Shown here in pieces: positions 17,067 through 24,207 of a stretch of 37,758 bases of DNA. This stretch comes from DATCDR01 sp036510575 (GTDB lineage Bacteria > Actinomycetota > Acidimicrobiia > Acidimicrobiales > Bog-793). The stretch lies in assembly GCA_036510575.1 (NCBI GenBank), contig DATCDR010000058.1, positions 1 through 37,758 of the forward strand. The letters are read 5' to 3'. The notes beneath the pieces were generated by a model. The model was not told the DNA's origin and did no database searches. It saw nothing but the letters and a program-made list of their open reading frames with translations. The position numbers were made by a program, and so were the translations under genes. The stretch's first letter is position 1; the number at the start of each line of letters is the position of its first letter.

Positions 17067-17730
17067 TAAACAACCACCCGGTAGCCGGTGCCGAACAATG
17101 TCTCGATCCGCACGTCGGACGGAGCGAGCTTGGCCCGAAGCCGTGCAATGTGCACATCGATCGTGTTCGAGCCGACGACGTCGGCTTCTTCTCGCCACCC
17201 ATGAAACGCGCCGGTGCGTCGCTGGAACACTTCCAAGCACTTTCGAATGAAAAGCTCGAAAACGGCGAACTCCCGAGGAGTGAGCTTCGCGGGAGTTACC
17301 CCGACGAGGACCTCCCGGGTGGCCGGGTCGATGCTGAGCGATCCACGATGGAGCTGCGGGCTTCGCTCGCCGGACGGCCTGCGAAGCAGCGCTCGGAGCC
17401 GGGCGAATAGCTCCCCATCGTCAAACGGCTTGATGCGGTAGTCGTCCACACCCTCGTCGAGCGCTCGGATGCGGTCGGGAGGGGCGCCTTTTGCAGTGGG
17501 CAATAAGAACGGGGTCACGATTTCCCGCCGACGGGCCCAGGCAATGACCTCGAGCCCGCGGACACCCGCCTTCGCCACTCAATCACCCTCACGCTGTACT
17601 CATGAGCGAGCCGATACCCAACCGCTGCGTCACCGTTTGCCACCGCGTCGACGACGTAGCCTGCTTCTCGAAGACCACGCCCTAAAACGCTACACAGTCC
17701 AGCATCGTCTTCCGCAAGAAGGATCTGCAT
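17066..17730 (-). pseudogene. OmpR-family response regulator, frameshifted in the receiver domain
   Basis: The receiver starts at ATG 17730 (MQILLAEDDAGLCSVLGRGL) and is normal to YSVRVIEWR. Residue 51, the phosphorylated Asp in the family, is Glu here. Right after it the frame changes: the rest (KAGVRGLEVIAWARRR to FGTGYRVVV) is in another frame beginning about 17577. The conserved Met-Pro after the phospho-site is missing; loss of seven bases between two CGA triplets would explain both effects. The winged-helix part (LTPREFAVFELFIRK, NTIDVHIARLRAKL) is recognisable but the middle is degenerate. A GTG at 17578 could restart a receiver-less protein. Sequencing error is possible but would not explain the Glu. 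Confidence 0.8.
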
Positions 17731-17868
17731 ATCGACCAGTGTGCCCGCGGTGCTCGCTGCGAGGGAGTCGGGCGCCGCCGCTACGGACGCGATGGGTGAA
17801 CGACGGAGTCGCATCATCACGCCACGGTCCTGCGCCGAGCTAGTTCGTATCTCGTGTGTACGTCGTGA

Positions 17869-19227
17869 TCACGAAACATTGACGAGCGTCCCGATCGGGT
17901 CATAGTTGAAAACGACCGCAGCATTTGCATACGAAAGCTCGACACAGCCGAGGCTCTGGGGGTAGCCGTACTGAGCGCGGAGAAAGCCGTGGACCGCGTC
18001 ACCGCCGTTGAAATACGCGACGTACGGGACGCCGGGGTCGTCGTAGTGACTGCCATCGGGGTTGTAGCCACTCATCGTGGTCGAGTTGTACCGAAGATAA
18101 ACAGGGTAGGTGCCCAGTGCGGTCGGCTCCTCGGCGATCCCGGTATTCGCGAGGCTCTGGTAGATGATCTTCCCGACCCGCCAGACAGAAAGCGTCTCGG
18201 GGCTTGACGTCGTCACCTCGATGTAGTCATAGGGAGCGCTGGACACCTGACGTTGTGCGATCGCGTGGAGAAGCGCAGTCCAAACCTGTGGCCCGGCGTC
18301 GCCGTCGGCGGGAAGTCCATGCGCGGATTCGAATGACATCACCGCTGCCCGAACGAGAACCGTGTCGACGCCGGGCTGCCATGAGGTCGCTAAGGAGCTC
18401 GGGATGTCCGAAAAGCGCCAAGAAAAGGAGCCCGCTCTCGGCCTGAGGTCAATCGCAGCCGGCCGCGATGCTTCTCGATCGAGCGTCGCTGTCGCAAGCC
18501 GCGCCAAGTGCAGAGGTACCGAGGTGTCGCTGGCTGTTTTGAAGCTACTCCTGCCGGTCGCAGCTTCTACTGCGGGACTCGGCGAGGCACCGATAGCAGC
18601 GATCAGATGATGGGGGCCGGCCCGCGCAAAGGTGTCGCTCGAGCTCGACGTTCCAGTGGTCGTAACACCTTCGAAATCGAGCGGCATATAGCCGAGCTCG
18701 GCGAGAAGTTGTTGGAGGCGGAGCACTGAACCAGCGGCGATCACGAACGACGCTTGGTATGGGTCAGCGAGCGCGACGCCGGCACCATCTCGCAGTCCGG
18801 CCCTTCCCCCGCGTAGCGAAAGCGTCACTTTCGAGAAGGGCACGAAATTCCCCTTCGGGCGAAATTCGAGTGTCGAGCGACCGGTGTGCACCCACGACCC
18901 AGGGATCGTCGGGGTGAGACTTGGAAGCGACCAGTGTCGAGCAAGTGGTTGGGAAAACTGGACGCGGATGAGCGGCGAATACCCAACGGCCTTTTGTCCC
19001 GATGTTGGAGAGATTGCGACGACCTCGAACACTGCCGGATGGCTGGGCCGAGTGCCACCTATCGGGTGCTGCGTGGCCGCGGTGCCGCGGTGAGTGGTTC
19101 GCACGAAATAATTCGATCCACCTGCTCCGCCGAGCACGAGAAGCACCGAAATGCTTCCGATCACGACGCCCCAACGGATCCGACCTTCTTCGGTTCTCAG
19201 CCGCGGCCCATGCACCTGACCTGCCAA
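17869..19227 (-). CDS. Membrane-anchored L,D-transpeptidase 2 (SLGC active site)
   Basis: 452 residues from TTG 19227; GTG at 19215 is an equally good start. A single membrane anchor (about 18-40) is followed by an Ig-like region (AISPTSGQKAVGYSPLIRVQ), a peptidoglycan-binding-like helix region around VLRLQQLLAELGYMP and FESAHGLPADGDAGPQVW, and a C-terminal YkuD domain. The first catalytic His is in AVHGFLR and the nucleophile is Cys428 in PQSLGCVELS. The usual SHGC-x-R is therefore SLGC-x-E, a notable change. A strong copy of the shared upstream element lies about 110-130 bases ahead. The regulator and kinase genes follow after 138 bases. Confidence 0.85.
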   Translation of the reverse strand: MAGQVHGPRLRTEEGRIRWGVVIGSISVLLVLGGAGGSNYFVRTTHRGTAATQHPIGGTRPSHPAVFEVVAISPTSGQKAVGYSPLIRVQFSQPLARHWSLPSLTPTIPGSWVHTGRSTLEFRPKGNFVPFSKVTLSLRGGRAGLRDGAGVALADPYQASFVIAAGSVLRLQQLLAELGYMPLDFEGVTTTGTSSSSDTFARAGPHHLIAAIGASPSPAVEAATGRSSFKTASDTSVPLHLARLATATLDREASRPAAIDLRPRAGSFSWRFSDIPSSLATSWQPGVDTVLVRAAVMSFESAHGLPADGDAGPQVWTALLHAIAQRQVSSAPYDYIEVTTSSPETLSVWRVGKIIYQSLANTGIAEEPTALGTYPVYLRYNSTTMSGYNPDGSHYDDPGVPYVAYFNGGDAVHGFLRAQYGYPQSLGCVELSYANAAVVFNYDPIGTLVNVS

Positions 19228-19325
19228 CCAGAAACAAACGCGGCGTGTCTAGGGTGATCGACCCGGCGGTACCGAATACTTGGCTCGGAACTGGCTGGAC
19301 CTTTCACCTTCTTCACCCGGTCGAC

Positions 19326-19357
19326 CGTACCCTTCGAGCCTTACGAGAACATGAACG
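19326..19357 (-). promoter_or_regulatory. Shared upstream element, strong copy (L,D-transpeptidase 2)
   Basis: Minus strand: CGTTCATG (19357-19350), TTCT, CGTAAGGCTCG (19345-19335), AAGG, GTACG. It points toward the transpeptidase gene, whose start is about 110-120 bases downstream. Confidence 0.75.
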
Positions 19358-19499
19358 ACGGGTCGGTACGCGCCAGTACACGTGGCGGAGCCGTCGCTCT
19401 TGCAGCGATAGTTCTGCTGACACTTGTGAGACGGACCTCCCCCGCAGAATGCCGCTCATTTCATCGCTGGCCGCGGGCTCGCAATCAACGTTGGGCCTC

Positions 19500-19840
19500 A
19501 TCACCGAGGCTGGCCCGTCGACTCGTCGCACTCGAAGTTCCGACCGACTGGTGCCCGCTTCGGGTAAGCAAGACTCCGCCGGCGATGCTCACGATGGAGC
19601 AGACGCCTCGGGCCCAGCCGGCGCTTCCGCTCGCCAGAACCTCCCGGAACAAGACAGTACCGGCGTCAATCGGCACGAGACTGTTGATGAGTGAGCCCCG
19701 CCGTCGCCAGCACCGCGTCGAAATAAGCGAGCCTTGCGAGAACATGAACGGCGGGTAGGCGATAACGAATCCGACATGCCGGCTCGATGACGATTGCAAT
19801 TGGGATCGCTGCCCACTTCACAACGAGAGCGTTGGTGGGA
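19500..19840 (-). pseudogene. Possible remnant of an EamA/DMT-type transporter
   Basis: On the minus strand one frame gives ARLAYFDAVLATAGLT and the next frame continues SLINSLVPIDAGTVLFREVL and GVCSIVSIAGGVLLTRSG. This order resembles the end of EamA transporters: a short helix, a SLxxxLVP loop, Glu near a turn, then a last helix ending VLLxR. The pieces lie in two frames with no proper start. The match is by eye only, and chance is possible. Confidence 0.3.
19728..19750 (-). promoter_or_regulatory. Shared upstream element, orphan copy
   Basis: Minus strand: CGTTCATG, TTCT, CGCAAGGCTCG, one base different from the copy at 19326-19357 over both conserved blocks and the spacer. No intact gene follows it; it overlaps the possible transporter remnant. 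Confidence 0.5.
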
Positions 19841-19875
19841 TCAGGCGCGGAAGCTTAAATAGGTGGTCACCCTCA

Positions 19876-19907
19876 CGTTCATGCGGCCGTAAGGCTCGGC
19901 TATTACC
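19876..19907 (+). promoter_or_regulatory. Shared upstream element, strong copy (glycosidase 1)
   Basis: CGTTCATG (19876-19883), CGGC, CGTAAGGCTCG (19888-19898), GCTA, TTACC (19903-19907). It ends only eight bases before the GTG at 19916, so either the message is nearly leaderless or translation begins further in. Confidence 0.75.
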
Positions 19908-19915
19908 TTGCAATC

Positions 19916-21055
19916 GTGGGTTTGGACAAGAGGACCTGGGTTGGACCTCCTAGCGTGGTCGACGCTCCCTCTAGAGGTCTGCGCAACGTCGGGAGGACTC
20001 TCACCTTGGTCCCGATTGTTGCCATCTTCGCGTTCATGATCCTTGCGGAAGTGACGCTCTCAGCAGTCCCGGGCGCTTCGTTCGGATCGCACACCGCTGG
20101 CGTCTCAACTCATCGCGAACCGAGGTACCGACTGGCTCGCGGTGCGGGCTCGCAGTCCGTCCTCACCCGGAGAACGCTCCCAAGGAGCACGCGACTGTCG
20201 CCTTTGCCGCCACCGCAGCCCCTCTCGCCGTTCACAGGTTCAGCAGCAGCCGGCGAAGGCCTGTGGCGCCCCGTCGGTCGTGTAGTCAATGGCATCCCCT
20301 CGGTGTACGAGACGAACCTCAAGATGCCCGATGAGCCCGGTGCCACCGCGGGGATCGCTTGGATGGACACGAGGTTGCTGCGCGCGACCCTCTATTCCGG
20401 AAGCATCAGCCCCGGCGGACTGACCTGGAAGTTCACGGCTCCGGTTCAACCCGCCGCGGCTAAGACGCTCGTGGCAGCATTCAATGGCGGTTTTAAGTTT
20501 CCCGCTTCCGGAGGCGGTTATCTCTCAGAGGGAAAGTTGGTGTTCCCGCTTCGCGTCGGCGCGGCGTCGCTCGTGATCTTCAAGAACGGCTCTGCAACTG
20601 TGGGTCAATGGGGTCGAGATGTGACCATGGGCCCCACAGTTGTCGCTGTTCGCCAGAACCTCGACCTTCTTGTTGATCATGGCCAGCCAGTACCGGGTCT
20701 CAGCCAATATGACACCTCGGCCTGGGGGTCAACGCTTGGAAGAATCCCAAACGTCTGGCGCTCGGGCATCGGCGTGACGGCGAACGGAGCCCTCGTTTAT
20801 GTCGCCGGACCGTCGCTCACCGTCGTCGATCTCGCCGATCTTTTAGTGCGCGCCGGTGCGATTCGGGCGATGGAGCTCGACATCAACCCGTATTGGACGA
20901 TCTTCGCCGATTATTCACCGTCGACTCCGACGGGCATCGCCGCTCCCTCCAATGGAGTGGACCTGTTGGCGGGAATGAACGGATCCCCAGCGCGGTTTTT
21001 CGAGCTCTCCTGGGCGCGCGACTTCATCACGATGTCGGCGCGCGGCGTCAGCTGA
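19916..21055 (+). CDS. Phosphodiester glycosidase (NAGPA-like) paralogue 1, membrane-anchored
   Basis: 379 residues from GTG at 19916; GTG at 19955 is an alternative start. An N-terminal membrane segment (about 28-48) and a Pro/Ser linker precede the glycosidase domain (about 115-379). Family landmarks: GEGLWRPVGR, GIAWMDTRLLRATLYSG, VAAFNGGFKF, ASLVIFKNGSATVGQWGRDV, VVAVRQNLDLLVD, VWRSGIGVT and AMELDIN. In the NAGPA family the last block is usually LDGGGSS; here it is ELDINPYW. The family removes sugars from sugar-1-phosphodiesters, as in uncovering enzyme, so a role on phosphodiester-linked envelope glycans is plausible but unproven. It is convergent with the GT51 gene. Confidence 0.82.
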   Translation: MGLDKRTWVGPPSVVDAPSRGLRNVGRTLTLVPIVAIFAFMILAEVTLSAVPGASFGSHTAGVSTHREPRYRLARGAGSQSVLTRRTLPRSTRLSPLPPPQPLSPFTGSAAAGEGLWRPVGRVVNGIPSVYETNLKMPDEPGATAGIAWMDTRLLRATLYSGSISPGGLTWKFTAPVQPAAAKTLVAAFNGGFKFPASGGGYLSEGKLVFPLRVGAASLVIFKNGSATVGQWGRDVTMGPTVVAVRQNLDLLVDHGQPVPGLSQYDTSAWGSTLGRIPNVWRSGIGVTANGALVYVAGPSLTVVDLADLLVRAGAIRAMELDINPYWTIFADYSPSTPTGIAAPSNGVDLLAGMNGSPARFFELSWARDFITMSARGVS

Positions 21056-21126
21056 CGCGTACCGACGGTGCCAAAGGTAACGGTCATCTGAAGATGCGTC
21101 GCCGACCAATGGCAGCGCGCTCGAGG

Positions 21127-21903
21127 TCAGCGCCGCAGGGGTAGTGGCGCCATGTAGGCCGCGTTTGCCTGCGCCGCGCTGAGATACCGGTTCGCCATCA
21201 GCTGGTCAAGGACGTGACGCTGGCGTTCCTTGGCGACGGTGAGGTGCCGGACCGGGTCATAGGCCGACGGAGCTTCGGGAAGCCCAGCGAGCATTGCCGC
21301 CTCGGCCCACGTGAGGCCGTTGGGATCGGCGCCAAAGTACCCACGTGCCGCCGCCACGTAGCCCCAGTACCCATTCCCGAAGTAGACGGCATTCAGGTAC
21401 ATCTCAAGGATCGCGGGCTTGGAGTACGAAAGAGCGAGCTTCACCCCGAGTCCGATCTCCTGCAAGGTGGCGCCGATACCCGTGCCTCCTCCGTAGAGCT
21501 GTTTGGCCAGCTGCTGGGCAATGGTGCTTCCGCCAGGATCGCCATTGGCCTGAAAGCTCGCTAACGCGGCCCGCGCCGCCCCATCAAAAACATTGAGCGC
21601 GACATTCGAATAGAAGTGCTCATCTTCGACCGCAACGATCGCTTCGCCGAGTTTTGCCGGGACCGGCGCCGTGCCCAAGGCACCACGATGCAGAGACAGG
21701 ATCTGCTCCACACGAGCTTTGGCATCGCCGACGCTGGGGAGGCTGAGGTAGTACCCAAGACCGGAGAGAACGAGTGCGAGAAGAATCGCCAAAGCGACGA
21801 CCACAATCCGGAGGATATAGCGCTGCAACCGACCTCTGTGGCGTCGTCGCACGAATCTCACGTTGCGCCGTCTATCAATCCCGTGGCGAGCAGCTGATTC
21901 CAA
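21127..21903 (-). CDS. Peptidoglycan glycosyltransferase (GT51, monofunctional)
   Basis: 258 residues from TTG 21903; GTG at 21861 gives a shorter basic N-terminus. One membrane anchor (about 30-53) precedes the GT51 domain. Motifs: the catalytic Glu in AIVAVEDEHFYSN, GGSTIAQQLAKQLYGGG, and KPAILEMYLNAVYFGNGYWG with YFG. No transpeptidase domain follows, so it polymerises lipid II only. It is third in a minus-strand operon after glycosidase 2 and the CHAP gene. Confidence 0.92.
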   Translation of the reverse strand: MESAARHGIDRRRNVRFVRRRHRGRLQRYILRIVVVALAILLALVLSGLGYYLSLPSVGDAKARVEQILSLHRGALGTAPVPAKLGEAIVAVEDEHFYSNVALNVFDGAARAALASFQANGDPGGSTIAQQLAKQLYGGGTGIGATLQEIGLGVKLALSYSKPAILEMYLNAVYFGNGYWGYVAAARGYFGADPNGLTWAEAAMLAGLPEAPSAYDPVRHLTVAKERQRHVLDQLMANRYLSAAQANAAYMAPLPLRR

Positions 21904-21964
21904 GAGTCAGTTGCGCGCCCTGGCGCGATGCCGATCGGATTCGTGCAAGTTGTCCGTGCGCGTA

Positions 21965-22687
21965 TCAGCTTGGTGAAACGTATCCGGAGAGGGTCGTGTC
22001 TATCTTCGAGCCGACGTCGGCTCTGTATCCGTCGTTGCCGATCTCGACAACACTGAAGCCGGTCCGATCGCCGTCGCCGTTGATGGCATCTGGACCGCGC
22101 CTGCCCGGCGCGTAACTGATCACGATGGCGACGTGTGCTGCGACAAGCGTGGCGGTGTCGAGTCCGTAGACGGCAACATCTCCCGGTTTGGGGATATATC
22201 CCGATCCCACACCATGCCAGCTTCCCCTTGAGGCTCCCCATTCGTAAAAGCTCGCTGACGAAGAGTTGAGATCGCCGTTGATGTACTGATAGATGACGTT
22301 GGCGCCAGCCTTCTGCCATACCCATGCAGCGAAATCTGCGCACCACTCCTCGTTGAGATTGTCGTTCGCGCAGTTGCTCGTCCCAGAGATCCAATACGCA
22401 CTGAACCTGTTGCAGTAGGTCGATGGGTCGGTTCGATATCCGACCTGACTTTCGGCGATCGCGACGATGCGACCTCGCAGCGGCGAGATCGCCGCCGCGT
22501 TTTCGATGTCGATGCGCGCGAGCTCGGCCACCGACGGAGCTTTCGAGCGATAAAACAATCGGGGGATCGACGTGTGGGTCGCTGATGGACGCAGGAGGAA
22601 GAACGCCGCTATGACAACGCCCAGCGCGACGAGAAACCGGCGCCGGTTCCGATGCCGTCGTCGTCCTGCGCGAATGCGGGCACTCAT
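21965..22687 (-). CDS. CHAP-domain cell-wall hydrolase
   Basis: 240 residues. A basic N-terminus and membrane/signal segment (FLVALGVVIAAFFLLRP) are followed by a CHAP domain. The catalytic Cys is in NEEWCADFAAWVWQKAG, the His in AAHVAIVI, and the polar third residue probably in VVEIGNDGYR. CHAP enzymes cut peptidoglycan peptides or act as amidases. The gene starts 24 bases after the glycosidase 2 stop and ends 61 bases before the GT51 gene, which suggests coordinated cutting and synthesis. Confidence 0.88.
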   Translation of the reverse strand: MSARIRAGRRRHRNRRRFLVALGVVIAAFFLLRPSATHTSIPRLFYRSKAPSVAELARIDIENAAAISPLRGRIVAIAESQVGYRTDPSTYCNRFSAYWISGTSNCANDNLNEEWCADFAAWVWQKAGANVIYQYINGDLNSSSASFYEWGASRGSWHGVGSGYIPKPGDVAVYGLDTATLVAAHVAIVISYAPGRRGPDAINGDGDRTGFSVVEIGNDGYRADVGSKIDTTLSGYVSPS

Positions 22688-22711
22688 GGTTCGCCATGCA
22701 CGACTACTCGG

Positions 22712-23763
22712 CTACGGCGCGGACATCGTGACAAAGTCGCGGGCATACGCCAGCTCAAAAAAACGCGCAGGACTCTGCACCATCGTCGGCAGCAAGTCCG
22801 TGCCGTTGCTGGGCGACGCGGCGCCGGTCGGACTCGACGGTGCGTAGGTCGAGAACACGGGCCAGAGCGGGTTCATGTCGAGGACCATCGCCCGGATCGC
22901 GCCGGCGCGAACAAGGACATCCGCTAGGTCGACGATGTTCATTGGCCCAACGACGTACACGAGTGCACCAGCCGCGGTGACACCGAGGCCGGATCGCCAC
23001 GCGTTCGCGTTCTTGTAAAGGCTGTACCCCCAAGATGAGATATCTGCCGGATTGATCCCAGGAACAGGCTGGCCGTGGTCCACGAGAAGCGTCAAGTTCT
23101 GTCGCACGGCGACGACTGCGGGGGTCATGGTGACGTCTCGTCCCCATTTTCCGACGGTCGCGACGCCGTTCTTGTAGATCACAAGTGAGGCAGCACCGGC
23201 GCGTAGCGGCGCGACAAGGTGGCCTTCGCTCAAGTAACCGCCGTTCGAGTCCTTCAACAAGAACCCACCATTGAACGCGGCAACAAGCGTCTCGGACGCT
23301 GCGTTCGAGATCGGTGCGGTGTATTTCCACAACATGCCGCCAGGACTGACGCTTCCGGAGTAGAGCTTGGCCCGCAACAGCTTCGTGTCCATCCAGGCGA
23401 TCCCGGCTACGACCGATGGACTATCGGGGAGTCGAATCGTCGTTTCATAAATCGCAGAGTGACCGCGGACGACGCGGCCAGCGATGTGCCATTGACCCTG
23501 CCGTGAAACGACCGAAGCGCCTGAGGAACCGGAAGGAATGCAGCAACTGTGGCGACCTCACGTCCCGAATGTGATTTCGTCCGCGCCAGAAGTTGCGCGT
23601 TGCCTCGTGGCGCGCTGACGGCGTGCCACGAGGCGGCAACGCCAAAGCTCAGCCCCACAACGATGGTGATAGCGATCGCTTGCCGGCGTCTCGCCACGCG
23701 TTTCCTAACGCGTCGGAGGGCGGCGTGTGAGCTCCGGCCCGCCTCAGGAGGAAGGTAGGCCAT
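22712..23763 (-). pseudogene. Phosphodiester glycosidase paralogue 2, single-base frameshift
   Basis: The N-terminal part from ATG 23763 (MAYLPPEAGRSSHAALRRVR) has a membrane segment and runs to about LRSFHG. The glycosidase domain continues in another frame (QWHIAGRVVRGHSAIYETTI to RDFVTMSAP). Adding one G near 23499 would give HGEGQWHIAGR, matching GEGLWRPVGR and GEGVWHPVGR of the two paralogues, so one base has been lost there. With it restored the protein would be about 350 residues. The domain is otherwise intact, including AFNGGFLL and MVLDMNPLW. It could be a recent mutation or a sequencing error. It heads the operon with CHAP and GT51. Confidence 0.85.
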
Positions 23764-23786
23764 TCACATGTCTGCCATGCTGTGAC

Positions 23787-23818
23787 GGTACGCGCGGACC
23801 CTTACGACGACATGAACG
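23787..23818 (-). promoter_or_regulatory. Shared upstream element, strong copy (glycosidase 2 operon)
   Basis: Minus strand: CGTTCATG (23818-23811), TCGT, CGTAAGGGTCC (23806-23796), GCGC, GTACC. It lies 24 bases ahead of the ATG at 23763. Confidence 0.7.
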
Positions 23819-24070
23819 GCCTGACCCCCGATAGAACGATCGCTCGCGAGATCAAATTCTGTGCGCAATCTCTGTATCGAGGGCGCACATTTTCAAGGAG
23901 AGCTATCGTCCCGAGAGCGAAAGCAAGTGCTCTAAAAGGGCGTCCCGCCAGCTGAAGGGCCTGCCACACCTGGTCCTCCGAACGGCGACTCACGACGACC
24001 GGCGAAGTCACGCCAAGCGCGGCGTGGACATTGAGCGATGCCGAGCGAGTCTTTTCAGCGAGAGACCGCG

Positions 24071-24102
24071 TGTTCACGTCTCCGTAAGGCTCGACGCTTA
24101 GC
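24071..24102 (+). promoter_or_regulatory. Shared upstream element, strong copy (propeller 1 / DPA operon)
   Basis: TGTTCACG (24071-24078), TCTC, CGTAAGGCTCG (24083-24093), ACGC, TTAGC. It is 125 bases ahead of the GTG at 24208, almost the same distance as in the paralogous gene at 36000 (120 bases). Confidence 0.75.
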
Positions 24103-24207
24103 GTGCCCTTCTATGAAGCACGCTCGCACACGTTCGGCTTCGACCCTCCAGGCCTCGATCTCCGCCACGAGAACTCCGCGCGGCATCGGACGCCTTTCGA
24201 TCGAGTT

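Larger units (their letters stand above)
19228..19915. other. Divergent control region between L,D-transpeptidase 2 and glycosidase 1
   Basis: About 690 bases holding three copies of the shared upstream element (19326-19357 minus, 19728-19750 minus, 19876-19907 plus) and a possible transporter remnant. No intact gene is seen. Confidence 0.6.
23764..24207. other. Divergent promoter region between glycosidase 2 and propeller 1
   Basis: About 440 bases with two outward-facing copies of the shared upstream element. An open frame of 91 codons on the minus strand (24077-23802) has no recognisable domain and ends inside one element; I do not call it a gene. Confidence 0.6.

Noticed and set aside
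19002..19694. 230-codon plus-strand frame across the divergent region
   Set aside because: It overlaps the transpeptidase start antisense and crosses two regulatory elements; composition is arginine/serine-rich with no domain.
19876..19898. Streptomyces PHO box as an explanation for the shared element
   Set aside because: The first block resembles a GTTCA-type half-site and the regulon includes a phosphatase-like gene, but the second block (GTAAGGCTCG) does not match the repeat unit.
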